DNA of 64,000 bases from UBA11865 sp041570195 (GCA_041570195.1 JBFFWQ010000002.1:59714-123713), one strand, 5' to 3'. Shown: positions 35,116 through 43,808, counted from the first letter of the stretch. Notes: generated by a model not told the origin, from the sequence alone. Numbers and translations are program-made.

Positions 35116-35984
35116 CGGACTGCCTCGGCGTAGATCTCGGCCAGGGTTACCCGGCTCTGGTCGACCCTTGTGACGTCGTAGCCGGCCGACAGCAGGATGC
35201 GCAGTACTTGTGGCCGCAGTGCCATGCCCTCATTACTGAGAGTCACCTCATGCTCGCTCACTACGAGTTCTGTAGTCAGTCCAGTAAGCAACTCCCGCAG
35301 TGGACCCAGATCCTGTGTTACCTGAATGGAGGTATGGGGCTGAATTATGAGAGCATCGGCCATCCGGTTCTCATAATGAATGGTACCGCGGTTCAAAATG
35401 ATAAGCTGGGTGCAAACTTGAGTAACTTCGTGCAGTTGGTGCGAAGCGAGCATGATGGTCTTACCACTGGCGTGCAAAGCCTTGATTTGTCGGCAAATGT
35501 CCTCCTGACCCTCTGGATCTAGCCCGTTTGAAGGCTCGTCAAGCAGCAGCAGCGGCGGATCGCCAATCATGGCTTGAGCGAGACCCAAGCGCTGCCGCAT
35601 TCCCTTCGAGCAATCCTTGATACGTTTCTCAGCGGCATAACCGAGCGAGACGCGCTCCAGGCTTGCCCCAACAAGCCGTCGCGATTGCACGCCGCTGACG
35701 TTGCTCAATTCTGCTACCATCTCCAGATACTGGCGCACGCGCAAATGATTGGGGAACAGCAGCCGTTCGGGTTTATAGCCAATAGTCGGCCAGGCTCGCG
35801 TTGTCGCACTAATATGACCTTCATCCGGAAAAAGGAAGCCGGCCACCAACTTGAAAAGAGTTGTCTTTCCCGCCCCGTTTGGCCCGAGCACGCCAAGCAC
35901 CTCACCGCGCGGAATACGCATGCTGATGTCGCGCAGCGCGACGAGAGAATGAAATCGCTTGGTGATGTTGCTAATCTGTATCAC
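35112..35984 (-). CDS. ABC transporter ATP-binding protein (ABC-2 / drug-export type)
   Basis: About 290 residues. Walker A is VLGPNGAGKTTLFKLVAGFL. A Q-loop-like region follows (WPTIGYKPERLLFPNHLRV), then signature CSKGMRQRLGLAQAMIGDPP, Walker B LLLLDEPSNGLDPEG and H-loop MLASHQLHEV. The C-terminal 80 residues resemble the regulatory tail of CcmA/NatA-like ATPases. The open frame extends to 36074. The GTG at 35984 (before IQISNITKRFHSLVALRD) fits the family start better, because the preceding 30 residues look non-homologous. Shine-Dalgarno is weak for either start. It is coupled to the permease gene. Confidence 0.9.
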   Translation of the reverse strand: MIQISNITKRFHSLVALRDISMRIPRGEVLGVLGPNGAGKTTLFKLVAGFLFPDEGHISATTRAWPTIGYKPERLLFPNHLRVRQYLEMVAELSNVSGVQSRRLVGASLERVSLGYAAEKRIKDCSKGMRQRLGLAQAMIGDPPLLLLDEPSNGLDPEGQEDICRQIKALHASGKTIMLASHQLHEVTQVCTQLIILNRGTIHYENRMADALIIQPHTSIQVTQDLGPLRELLTGLTTELVVSEHEVTLSNEGMALRPQVLRILLSAGYDVTRVDQSRVTLAEIYAEAVR

Positions 35985-36085
35985 GTCGACGCTTTTGATT
36001 CGTTGTGGATGTCCCTGGACCCGCTTTTGGCTTTGGCACAAGTAACAATGATTGGCCGAGGCGAAGTTTACCATCTGGCATTCGA

Positions 36086-36115
36086 TTCGACTAGCCGATA
36101 AGAGATTGCTATAAT
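36086..36115 (+). promoter_or_regulatory. Promoter of secG with structured leader
   Basis: TTCGAC (36086-36091), 18-nt spacer, TATAAT (36110-36115). About 15 nt downstream TGCCGGA can pair with TCCGGCA around a 7-nt loop (about 36126-36146), a leader hairpin without a T tract. Confidence 0.5.
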
Positions 36116-36213
36116 GCCCTGCTTTGCCGGACTTGTGATCCGGCAGAATCGTGAGAGTTGCAGAAATAAGGACTGGATAGAGATTACAGCATAGTTTTTC
36201 TGAGGTGATAGTT

Positions 36214-36459
36214 ATGGATTTGGGTGGCTTTGCCCCATATCTAATGGTTGTGGAAATTGTACTGGCGATTGTCTTAACCGTGCTGGTGCTGCTTCAAGCA
36301 AAAGGTTCGGACCTTGGCGGTTTTATGGGCGGTGACACCAGTTCGGGTTATCGAACGCGTCGAGGCATTGACGCCACGATTCATCGCGCGACAGTCGGTT
36401 TTGGGGTAGCGTTTTTCTTATGCACTTTGTTGACCTTCATAGCGATGGGTCAAATGTAG
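36214..36459 (+). CDS. secG: Preprotein translocase subunit SecG
   Basis: 81 residues. Two membrane helices with the conserved loop: YLMVVEIVLAIVLTVLVLLQ, AKGSDLGGFMGGDTSSGYRT, RRGIDATIHRATVGFGVAFF. Family members share the LLQ-x-kGsdlgg-FG pattern. SecG supports SecYEG during export. An upstream in-frame GTG (36205) exists, but ATG 36214 has gaggtgatagtt before it. A terminator-like hairpin lies 10 nt after the stop. Confidence 0.93.
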   Translation: MDLGGFAPYLMVVEIVLAIVLTVLVLLQAKGSDLGGFMGGDTSSGYRTRRGIDATIHRATVGFGVAFFLCTLLTFIAMGQM

Positions 36460-36468
36460 CGTCACGAT

Positions 36469-36493
36469 GCCTGGGTAGATTGCCTAGGCTTTT
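36469..36493 (+). terminator. Terminator after secG
   Basis: GCCTGGG (36469-36475) pairs with CCTAGGC (36483-36489) with one G-T wobble and a 7-nt loop, followed by TTTTC. Ten nt after the secG stop. The short U run suggests partial read-through into the binding-protein gene. Confidence 0.6.
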
Positions 36494-36647
36494 CATACCC
36501 TGCTTGGGTGTTTTTTGCCCTGGACTGCTAGCAGGTTGTGGCGTGCGGCTGGGGCGCCTCACTTTGATAATGCCCTGTCATACCACCAGTAGAATGGCTG
36601 ATTCGGCCGGGCCCTCCATAGTCCAAGTCAATGTCGAACTCCAATGA
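36480..36647 (+). CDS. Possible small lipoprotein coupled to the binding-protein gene
   Basis: A 55-residue frame from TTG 36480 reads MPRLFIPCLGVFCPGLLAGC, a possible lipoprotein signal with a LLAGC lipobox. It then continues GVRLGRLTLIMPCHTTSRM and about 17 more residues. Its TGA overlaps the ATG of the next gene (ATGA). The coupling and lipobox argue for a gene. The weak start, the overlap with the secG terminator hairpin and the lack of known homology argue against it. Confidence 0.3.
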   Translation: MPRLFIPCLGVFCPGLLAGCGVRLGRLTLIMPCHTTSRMADSAGPSIVQVNVELQ

Positions 36648-38320
36648 ATATTGACCTTCGCTGGCAACTGTTGTTGGCGGCAATTTGCCTTGCCTTGTTG
36701 GTTTCGGTTCTGGGTTATCAAGCCCAGAATGTTGGGCTGTGCACCACCCGAGTGGCGGCTAGCGGTGGTCAGATAGTTGAAGGGGTTGTAGGTCGCCCGC
36801 AATACCTCAACCCGCTGCTGAGTTACCAAAACCCTGTTGATGCAGAATTGGGAGACCTCATTTTTGATGGTTTGGTTCGCTACGGATCGGATGGCCAGCC
36901 ACAACCTGACCTAGCCAGTAGTTGGCAGGTTAGTGATGATGGGCAGACCTTCACCTTTGAACTACGGGAAGGAGCACGCTGGCACGATGGTCGCCCTGTT
37001 ACAGCAGCCGACGTCGCCTTTACCTACGGGCTGCTCAAGGACGAATCATTCCCGGCCCAGGAATCGCTGCGGGAACTCTGGAAGTCGGTCGTCATAAGCC
37101 CAACCACTTCAAACCAGATTTCGTTTGTCTTACCGCAGCCGTACGGGGCATTCATTGATGCGACGACAGTGGGTATACTTCCTGAGCATTTGCTGGGAGA
37201 TGTGGCCCCTGAGGATATTGCTGGCCACACCTACAATCGAGCACCGGTCGGAACTGGACCCTTCTTGGTTACTCCAGGAAACGATTGGCTAGACGCTGGC
37301 TACCTTCGCCTGGCTCCCAACCCGCTTCAGTGGCGACAAGGAGTCCAGGTTGACTTTCTGGATGTCAGATTCTTTGAAGACTTGCCGGCTCTGGTCGCTG
37401 CGATTTCTGGCGGTGAGATTCAGGCTGTTTCATCGGTTCCGGTGGAGGGGATTGGTGTAATCGGAACCCTAGACGACATGAGGCTTTTTTCAGCGCCGGC
37501 GCCACGCTATAGTCAGGTACTGTTTAACATGACTGATAACGGGTCCGATGCCTTAAGCGATGTGGCGATCCGCCAGGCTCTTGCCATGGGTCTGGATCGA
37601 GAAGCGCTGATTGACCGGGCGATCGAAGGGCAAGGATTGCCGCTTGAGGGTCCATATTTGCCACAATCCTGGGCATATGCTTCTGGCAACATTCAACCCA
37701 TTGCATACCAACCCGAAGAGGCCAAGGCTCGACTGGAGGCTGGAGGCTGGACGGCCCCAGAGGGACAGAATACGCGCCAGAAAGATGGCCTGGACCTGGT
37801 GCTGAGGTTGCTCCTGGTTGATGAACCTCGCTTTCGTGCTTTGGCTGCCGCTGCCGCCGATATGTGGGTTGAGATAGGCGTTGGCGCGGAGATAGTTGCG
37901 GCGACGCCTGAGGAATTCAAAGTCGCACTGGCCGAGGGCACCTTTGACCTGGCCATTGTGGACGTCGATCCTGGCTACGATCCTGATTTATATGACTTCT
38001 GGAGCCAAGAAGCAATTGTACGCGGTCAGAACTACGGCGGCTGGAATAATCGCCGGGCCAGTGAGGCCCTGGAAAACGCGCGACGCTTAACCGGTCAAGA
38101 AGAGCGTCTGCCATACTACGAGGCTTTTCAGAGCTACTTCGACATTGATCTACCGGCTCTGACCCTCTATCAGCATGTCTATACGTACGGGCTCAGTGCA
38201 GAAGTTTATGAGTCGGACATTGGCCGAATCGATTCTCCCCGTGATCGCTACGATACGTTCGGGCAGTGGTTCTTGCTTTTCCGAGAAGTAGCCAGCGCTT
38301 GTTCAGAAGCCAGTGAATGA
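36644..38320 (+). CDS. Oligopeptide/dipeptide-type ABC substrate-binding protein (SBP_bac_5)
   Basis: 558 residues. An N-terminal signal or anchor helix (LLLAAICLALLVSVLGYQ) lacks a lipobox. The SBP_bac_5 frame follows: IVEGVVGRPQYLNPLLSYQN, LASSWQVSDDGQTFTFELRE, ARWHDGRPVTAADVAFTYGL, YNRAPVGTGPFLV and IRQALAMGLDREALIDRAIE. The family binds peptides, nickel or other small ligands for import. No permease or ATPase of the matching type is adjacent, so it is an orphan. It converges with scpA with only 8 nt between stops. Confidence 0.92.
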   Translation: MNIDLRWQLLLAAICLALLVSVLGYQAQNVGLCTTRVAASGGQIVEGVVGRPQYLNPLLSYQNPVDAELGDLIFDGLVRYGSDGQPQPDLASSWQVSDDGQTFTFELREGARWHDGRPVTAADVAFTYGLLKDESFPAQESLRELWKSVVISPTTSNQISFVLPQPYGAFIDATTVGILPEHLLGDVAPEDIAGHTYNRAPVGTGPFLVTPGNDWLDAGYLRLAPNPLQWRQGVQVDFLDVRFFEDLPALVAAISGGEIQAVSSVPVEGIGVIGTLDDMRLFSAPAPRYSQVLFNMTDNGSDALSDVAIRQALAMGLDREALIDRAIEGQGLPLEGPYLPQSWAYASGNIQPIAYQPEEAKARLEAGGWTAPEGQNTRQKDGLDLVLRLLLVDEPRFRALAAAAADMWVEIGVGAEIVAATPEEFKVALAEGTFDLAIVDVDPGYDPDLYDFWSQEAIVRGQNYGGWNNRRASEALENARRLTGQEERLPYYEAFQSYFDIDLPALTLYQHVYTYGLSAEVYESDIGRIDSPRDRYDTFGQWFLLFREVASACSEASE

Positions 38321-38328
38321 GCAAAGAT

Positions 38329-39108
38329 TCAAACCTGAGACCGCGCAACCGGCGTTGTCTCGGCCACAATTTCGATGGGACCGAACAAATCTGGTTGGCG
38401 AGCATTCACCTCATGCCGCTTGATGAGTTCAAGCACCGCGAGTAGAGTCACCGAAACCTCTGCCCAGGTAGCACGCCTTGAAAGCAAATCATTGAAGGCG
38501 ACTTGCCCATGCTCACCAATCCTAAGGCGCAGCAGCCCAATCTGATCCTCGATCGTTACCGAGCGTTTCTGAACCACAACGGAAACGCTGTCCTCTTTCA
38601 TGTCCGCTCGATCCAGCGCCGTACGGAGAGCGGCAATGAGGGAATCCAAGTCAATGCCAGCCAGATCAAGATTGCGTTCTAGCACTGGCGGCGGGGCAAC
38701 CCTCAGATAGGTTCGCAATCCGTCATGCTCCTGCTGAGCAAGGAAGCGTGCAGCGGTTTTAAAACGACGGTAAAGTCGCAACTGCTGGGCCAATGCCTCG
38801 GCCGGGTCTTCCTCTTCATCGATACCAGCACTCTCTGGCACCGAAGGCAAGAGAGCGCGGCTTTTTATCAGCAGTAGACGCGCGCCAACTGAAAGAAAAT
38901 CCATGAGCTGTTCAAGGCGTTCGCCGGCAAGTTCTTTGACCTGCTCAAGGTATTGATCTGTCACCGCCACTAGCGAAACGGCTGTTATATCCAGCTCATT
39001 GCGCTCGATCAAGTGTAGCAACAGATCTAGAGGGCCCGAGAACACAGGCAAATCTATTTTGTAGAATGCTGATTGCTCGATGGCGGAAGAACGCTGGGAA
39101 ACAGGCAT
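38329..39108 (-). CDS. scpA: Segregation and condensation protein A
   Basis: 259 residues. The kleisin N-terminus is clear: YKIDLPVFSGPLDLLLHLIE, then ELDITAVSLVAVTDQYLEQV and DFLSVGARLLLIKSRALLP. The C-terminal winged-helix part is VSVTLLAVLELIKRHEV. ScpA bridges the SMC heads; smc lies 25 kb away. No scpB is visible next to it, which is unusual since scpA-scpB are often adjacent. It is 7 nt behind the zinc-ribbon gene and probably transcribed with it. Confidence 0.95.
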   Translation of the reverse strand: MPVSQRSSAIEQSAFYKIDLPVFSGPLDLLLHLIERNELDITAVSLVAVTDQYLEQVKELAGERLEQLMDFLSVGARLLLIKSRALLPSVPESAGIDEEEDPAEALAQQLRLYRRFKTAARFLAQQEHDGLRTYLRVAPPPVLERNLDLAGIDLDSLIAALRTALDRADMKEDSVSVVVQKRSVTIEDQIGLLRLRIGEHGQVAFNDLLSRRATWAEVSVTLLAVLELIKRHEVNARQPDLFGPIEIVAETTPVARSQV

Positions 39109-39115
39109 CAGGGGT

Positions 39116-39664
39116 TCAGCCAGTGGCGCTCAGCAGTGCATAGCCGATGAGGGCTAGAAGAAAGACCGTGACAGCCAGAAAAACGATCATGAGCATTTTA
39201 CGTTCATGCTGCTGCCTTTTCTTTCGTTGCTGCATTAGCTCGGCCTGCCGCGCTTCTTCAATGGCCATGAGCGCGGCCATCCGTTTTTCCGCTGCCGCGA
39301 CTTCTATCTTTTTCAGATCTTCAGCTTCGAGCATCTGTTGACCAAGTCGGTCCGCCGTACTCTGCCCTGAGTTTGCCTCAACCTGGCTGAGTAGATCGAT
39401 GGGCTCATCGCAGGCGATGCAGAACTCGTCGCCTGTCCAGTTGGTCGTTTGGCAATTTCTGCACAGACGAACAAGGGGGCTGCCGCACTCAACGCATGCG
39501 GCGAGTTCTTCATTATGATATCTTGCGCACGTCGGGCACAGGTGTCCAGCCAGTGTGAATTGACCGCTGCAGACGGTGCACGTGATCTCCGGCTGCTGAT
39601 CGGCGGCGTCTATTGCGCTGCCACAGCTAGGGCAGTTAACTTCTGCTCTAGGGTGGGCGCTCAC
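39116..39664 (-). CDS. Zinc-ribbon membrane protein
   Basis: 182 residues. Three to four zinc-ribbon knuckles in tandem: NCPSCGSAID, ITCTVCSGQFTLAGHLCPTC, ACVECGSPLVRLCRNC and DEFCIACDEP. They are followed by an alpha-helical, charged segment (about 110-155) and one C-terminal membrane helix (MIVFLAVTVFLLALIGYALL). GTG 39664 is chosen because aaggag stands before it and it overlaps the upstream stop by 4 nt (GTGA). The frame itself opens earlier at 39694. Unknown function. It links the glycosyltransferase gene and scpA in one operon. Confidence 0.8.
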   Translation of the reverse strand: MSAHPRAEVNCPSCGSAIDAADQQPEITCTVCSGQFTLAGHLCPTCARYHNEELAACVECGSPLVRLCRNCQTTNWTGDEFCIACDEPIDLLSQVEANSGQSTADRLGQQMLEAEDLKKIEVAAAEKRMAALMAIEEARQAELMQQRKKRQQHERKMLMIVFLAVTVFLLALIGYALLSATG

Positions 39665-41298
39665 GATTCGATCTCCTTGGGCGTCAAAACGCAATATACG
39701 AAACCATTCATTTCAATCAGGACGTCTGTCTCATAACGGTCGCCGATGATCTCCAATACTGGGGGGGGATAGAATTGAGCCCTAAACACGATGGTGTCGA
39801 AGGCTTGAGACTCCAACATCGATAACATCTCGCTCAGATCTACCTGACCATTATTATACAAGTTGAGGAGCTGGGTCGGGTTGGTTACCACATCGCGCCC
39901 AGCATAGAAGCTGAAGCCGGCATCTTCGGCGAATGCGGCCGTCGAGCCCTGACTAATGCGCTCGGCAATCAGAACTCCCGCCTCTGTGTCTGCCCGGGTC
40001 GGTGGTCGCCCAATAAGGCCGACGCCGGCCGAATCGACATAAGGCACAGGGACGGCCGGTCTCGGTTCCGAGCAGGAAGTCTGCGGAGCAACCATTGTTT
40101 CAGTCGGCTTCCCTAGCGCCTGGGAAATTGCAGCCAACGCCGGCGTATGAGTCGGCATGTGGAATAGCTTGTCGGCCTGGATTAGGAATAAAATACCGAC
40201 CATGGCCACGGACAGAGCGGCCCAGACGCGACCGCGAGCCTGACTGAAATCTAATACGCGCCCAAAAAGTAGTCCTGCCAGAATGCAGCTGGCGGCGATG
40301 GCTGTGGCGAAGTAGGATTCGCCAGCTCCCCATTTGCCGGCCGTAATGCCATTGACGGCTGCGCATGCGAACCAAACCGTATAGGCTGACAATCGCTCGA
40401 AGTAGAGCTGATATAGCGCCAAAAGTCCGGCCGCGACTGTCAAGACAATGTGCAATTCGAACCACTGGCGGAACAGTCCAATCCCCTGGGCTGGTATGTA
40501 TGGGTTGATGTTGGCGGTGACAGTATTGGTCAGCCATTGGCCATCGGTTGCGATATTGATGAGCAAGAAGACCGCGGCCGTCGCGGCGGCAAAGCCCAGC
40601 GCCCATAGTATGGCTCTTTTCGACTGGCGAAGGAATAAGAAGACAAAAGCTGCGGCCACGGTTGCGTAGGCGAGTTGCTTTGTATAGCCAGCTAGCAATA
40701 ACAAGACCATAATCCCAAAGAGGCCTCGATTATTTCGTTGGCCGGACGATTCTTCGCGTTGGATGACAATGGTTAGACTAACGATGGCTAAAGTCTCGAA
40801 CATCACCATGAACATGTGTTGGCGCAGCAGCGGCCCAACGTGGTACACATAATTTGAGGCTAGGAAAGCCAGTCCAGACAAGACAGAGAGCCACCAGCGT
40901 TTCGTTCCTCGCTGCACAGCAAAACCAATTGCGGCCGCAGTGATTAACGTGCCAATGTACGCAACTACTCTCCCGGTCCAATACTGAGGTCCGAAGAGCC
41001 AAACGAGCGGTACGATAGCCAAGTGGAATACTGGTGGGTAGTTAGATGAGTAGAAGGGATAACTATCATTACTTAGATAAGGCCATTGGCCCTGGCTGAG
41101 GAGCACCGTATCCATCAGTTCGAAGCCTTCACCCTGATCGTAGTCAAAGGGGAACTGAAAGAGTGAGAAAGCATAAATGTTGTAGACGACGAAATACCCC
41201 ACGTATGCCACTAACGCCAGGGCGACGAAGATATAGCCGGCGCGTATCCACAGCGGCGTATGCGAGGGAGGGGTCAACGTGGTGTCTTCAGAGGTCAT
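39661..41298 (-). CDS. Polytopic membrane glycosyltransferase, GT39/ArnT-like
   Basis: 545 residues with about 11 membrane helices. The first outer loop has DYDQGEGFELMDTVLLSQGQ, an acidic motif at the position of the catalytic DE/DD of GT-C enzymes. YPFYSSNYPPVFHLAIVPLV follows, the usual PPL/H turn. The C-terminal soluble part of about 170 residues (LPY-type; VPVPYVDSAGVGLIGRPP and AGVLIAERISQGSTAAFAED) reads like a periplasmic domain. It likely transfers a lipid-linked sugar to an exported acceptor, which is inferred from the family. Starts at ATG 41298 with gagg near; coupled to the zinc-ribbon gene. Confidence 0.82.
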   Translation of the reverse strand: MTSEDTTLTPPSHTPLWIRAGYIFVALALVAYVGYFVVYNIYAFSLFQFPFDYDQGEGFELMDTVLLSQGQWPYLSNDSYPFYSSNYPPVFHLAIVPLVWLFGPQYWTGRVVAYIGTLITAAAIGFAVQRGTKRWWLSVLSGLAFLASNYVYHVGPLLRQHMFMVMFETLAIVSLTIVIQREESSGQRNNRGLFGIMVLLLLAGYTKQLAYATVAAAFVFLFLRQSKRAILWALGFAAATAAVFLLINIATDGQWLTNTVTANINPYIPAQGIGLFRQWFELHIVLTVAAGLLALYQLYFERLSAYTVWFACAAVNGITAGKWGAGESYFATAIAASCILAGLLFGRVLDFSQARGRVWAALSVAMVGILFLIQADKLFHMPTHTPALAAISQALGKPTETMVAPQTSCSEPRPAVPVPYVDSAGVGLIGRPPTRADTEAGVLIAERISQGSTAAFAEDAGFSFYAGRDVVTNPTQLLNLYNNGQVDLSEMLSMLESQAFDTIVFRAQFYPPPVLEIIGDRYETDVLIEMNGFVYCVLTPKEIES

Positions 41299-41325
41299 GA
41301 GGAGCGGCGCGGTGCCATAGGCTGA

Positions 41326-41523
41326 CTATGCCGGACGATTACCCAACGGAATCAGCGTCATTCCAAAAACAAACAGGGCGCCAGCGGCGACGAGGGCCAG
41401 ACGCTGAGATGGCCCGATGCCCATTTCATTGCCCGCACCAAGCCAGTCGACGGCCAGAATAGCCAGGCCAAGAATCAGGCCGAAGATGGCGATACCCACG
41501 CCAAGTTGCCGCTTTGTTATCAT
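41326..41523 (-). CDS. Small membrane protein with two helices
   Basis: 65 residues. Two hydrophobic segments (GVGIAIFGLILGLAILAVDW and RLALVAAGALFVFGMTLIPL) are joined by a short loop. Unknown function. The frame opens upstream at 41604, but ATG 41523 (MITKRQLG) follows a ggtgag and a TACACT box. It is divergent from greA and sits 27 nt before the glycosyltransferase start on the same strand. Confidence 0.6.
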   Translation of the reverse strand: MITKRQLGVGIAIFGLILGLAILAVDWLGAGNEMGIGPSQRLALVAAGALFVFGMTLIPLGNRPA

Positions 41524-41548
41524 AGACTCACCAGTGTAGCAATTGCTC

Positions 41549-41576
41549 TTTACAATGCAAACGAATTTGGTATAAT
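41549..41576 (+). promoter_or_regulatory. Promoter of greA
   Basis: TTTACA (41549-41554), 16-nt spacer, TATAAT (41571-41576). The start of transcription would lie near 41583, giving a leader of about 75 nt that contains a terminator-like hairpin. Confidence 0.65.
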
Positions 41577-41619
41577 CTCGAGCCTGAATTTTGCAAGGTA
41601 ACATAATGTGACGTAATCT

Positions 41620-41646
41620 AGCCGCTCGCTCAGCGGTTTTTGTATT
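41620..41646 (+). terminator. Terminator-like hairpin inside the greA leader
   Basis: AGCCGCT (41620-41626) pairs with AGCGGTT (41632-41638) around CGCTC, followed by TTTTTGTATTT. It lies between the promoter and the greA start, 13 nt before the ATG. E. coli greA also has a leader terminator (GraL), so attenuation is plausible. Confidence 0.6.
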
Positions 41647-41658
41647 TCAGGAATTGGG

Positions 41659-42144
41659 ATGACCATAACGAAACCACACTTAATTACGGCAGAAGGTTTG
41701 AAGAGACTGACCGACGAATTGAACTATTTGCGCAAGGATGCCAGAGAAGCCCTTGCCGATCGGCTCCATAATGCATTTCAGGACGGTCAGGATGATGATT
41801 TTGTCGAAAACGCAGAACTGGAGGCCGCACGTAACGAGCTGTCGTTCTTGGAAGGACGAATTCAAGACCTGGAGGACATTCTCAACAACTACCAGATTAT
41901 TGAAGAGTCGGCCGATCCACACGAGTCTGTGAGAGTGGGCGACTGGGTTACGGTAGTTGAAGATGGCGTCGATGAAGAGGAGCGTTATCATTTGGTCGGT
42001 CCGGCCGAGGCCGATCCAGCTGCTGGGCGGATCTCGATTGAGAGCCCATTGGGCAGGGCGCTATTGGGCGCCAAAGTTGGGGAAAGCGTGAAGGTCAACG
42101 CCCCGAACGGCGTACTTAGTTTCAAGATCGCCGCCATGGGGTAG
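41659..42144 (+). CDS. greA: Transcription elongation factor GreA
   Basis: 161 residues. The N-terminal coiled-coil finger is LITAEGLKRLTDELNYLRKD to FLEGRIQDLEDILNNYQII, with the acidic tip DGQDDDFVENAELEAA, where the D/E residues position Mg2+ for RNA cleavage. The C-terminal FKBP-like part is VRVGDWVTVVED to ISIESPLGRALLGAKVGE. GreA rescues backtracked RNA polymerase. The family tip usually reads gDlsENaEY; here DDFVENAEL. A terminator follows. Shine-Dalgarno aggaattggg. Confidence 0.97.
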   Translation: MTITKPHLITAEGLKRLTDELNYLRKDAREALADRLHNAFQDGQDDDFVENAELEAARNELSFLEGRIQDLEDILNNYQIIEESADPHESVRVGDWVTVVEDGVDEEERYHLVGPAEADPAAGRISIESPLGRALLGAKVGESVKVNAPNGVLSFKIAAMG

Positions 42145-42189
42145 GTCCGGCCTCAACGTCGATAGTCGCCTAAACCGCGCCGCGCGATG

Positions 42190-42212
42190 AGAGCCCGTTT
42201 TTCACGGGCTCT
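42190..42212 (+). terminator. Intrinsic terminator between greA and lysS
   Basis: AGAGCCCG (42190-42197) pairs with CGGGCTCT (42205-42212) around a 7-nt loop, followed by TTGCTTATTT. It is 46 nt after the greA stop and 76 nt before lysS. Confidence 0.85.
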
Positions 42213-42287
42213 TTGCTTATTTATAAGTCAGCTGGATGCCTGTCCGCCAGCCATCCCTGCAATTTGGCCCAATTGAGGAAAAGAACT

Positions 42288-43808
42288 ATGAGTCCTTGGC
42301 AACCCACTGCGTTAGAAGAGCAACGGCTGGCCAAATTGGCTCGGCTGAGGGAACTAGGCATCGAGGCTTATCCACTTCGTGTCGAGCGCACCCATCAGAC
42401 TGCCGACGCCATCCAGGCATTTGAACTGGCCGAAGGCGAGGGTGAGCTGTCCGATATCGAGGTCATCGTATGCGGCCGGCTGGTCAGTATGCGCGACATG
42501 GGTCGCACTGTATTCGCCCACATTGAAGACAACAGTGGCCGCGTGCAGTTGTTCTTGCGCAGAAATGAAGTTGGCGAAGAGGCTCATGCGAACTTCCGCA
42601 AGTTGCTTGATATCGGCGACTTCATACAAGCAGTAGGCGCGGTATTTCGAACCCGAATGGGGGAGGTAAGTGTAAGGGTGCGGTCATGGCACCTGTTGAG
42701 CAAGGCCGTCAGCCCTCTACCGGTTGCAAAAGAACGAGAAGTGAACGGCGAAACAGTTCGCTACAGTGCATTTGCCGACGTCGAGGAGAGATATCGTCAA
42801 AGGTATGCCGACCTCGCAGTGAATGGCGAAGTTCGCCAGACTTTTGTTACCAGGAGCAAGATCATCGCCGCCTTGAGGCGCTTCTTCGATGACAATGGCT
42901 TTCTTGAAGCCGAAACGCCAATCCTGCAGCCGATCTACGGTGGCGCGGCAGCGCGACCATTTACTACTCACCACAACCAGCTTAAGCAAGAGCTCTTCTT
43001 GCGGATCTCTTTCGAGCTCTATTTGAAGCGTTTGCTTGTTGGTGGCTTTGAGCGCGTTTATGAGATTGGTCGCGACTTCAGAAATGAAGGCGTAGACGCT
43101 GTCCATAACCCGGAATTCACCCAGCTCGAATTCTACGCCGCCTATTGGGACTACAACGACGTGATGAGATTTACTGAGCAGATGATTGCCTACGTTGCAG
43201 AGTCTGTGCTTGAGACGACATCAGTGCAGTTTCAAGGTGAAACCGTGTATCTTAAAGGACCGTGGGCGTCCATGACGCTCCGCGAAGCGATCCGCCGTTT
43301 CGCCGAGCTCGACTACATGGACCATCCAGATGCCGCAAGTCTGGGGATAGCGATTAAGAAGATTGGCGGTCAGGTATCGCCTGGCGATTCATGGGGTAAG
43401 TTGATAGACGGTTTGTTAGGTGAATTCGTGGAGCCGCGTCTGATTCAGCCCACCTTTCTAACCCAGTATCCGCGCGACATTTCACCGTTGGCCAAAGGCG
43501 TGCCCGGGGATCCGCTGCACACTGAGCGTTTCGAGTTTTTCATCGGCGGCATGGAAATGGGTAATGCCTTCACTGAGCTAAATGACCCCATAGAACAACG
43601 CCTTCGTTTTGAAGAAATGCAAGAGCTATATAGGGCTGACGATGAAGAGGCTCACCCGGTTGACGAGGATTACTTGCGGGCAATGCGCTACGGTATGCCG
43701 CCGAATGGCGGATTCGGTATGGGCGTTGACCGACTCACCATGCTGCTGACCGATCAAACGACTATTCGGGAGGTACTGTTGTTTCCGCACCTGCGCGAGA
43801 AAGATTGA
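42288..43808 (+). CDS. lysS: Lysyl-tRNA synthetase, class II
   Basis: 506 residues. The OB anticodon-binding domain (about 50-150) includes VIVCGRLVSMRDMGRTVFAH. The class II core has YRQRYADLAVNGEVRQTFVT (motif 1 region), FLEAETPILQPIYGGAAARP, FERVYEIGRDFRNEGVDAVH (motif 2) and PPNGGFGMGVDRLTMLLT (motif 3). Two details differ from typical LysS: RPF-type wording GAAARPFTTHHNQL, and ISPLAKG, both in range for the family. The frame opens at 42213, but ATG 42288 has gaggaaaagaact before it. Confidence 0.97.
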   Translation: MSPWQPTALEEQRLAKLARLRELGIEAYPLRVERTHQTADAIQAFELAEGEGELSDIEVIVCGRLVSMRDMGRTVFAHIEDNSGRVQLFLRRNEVGEEAHANFRKLLDIGDFIQAVGAVFRTRMGEVSVRVRSWHLLSKAVSPLPVAKEREVNGETVRYSAFADVEERYRQRYADLAVNGEVRQTFVTRSKIIAALRRFFDDNGFLEAETPILQPIYGGAAARPFTTHHNQLKQELFLRISFELYLKRLLVGGFERVYEIGRDFRNEGVDAVHNPEFTQLEFYAAYWDYNDVMRFTEQMIAYVAESVLETTSVQFQGETVYLKGPWASMTLREAIRRFAELDYMDHPDAASLGIAIKKIGGQVSPGDSWGKLIDGLLGEFVEPRLIQPTFLTQYPRDISPLAKGVPGDPLHTERFEFFIGGMEMGNAFTELNDPIEQRLRFEEMQELYRADDEEAHPVDEDYLRAMRYGMPPNGGFGMGVDRLTMLLTDQTTIREVLLFPHLREKD

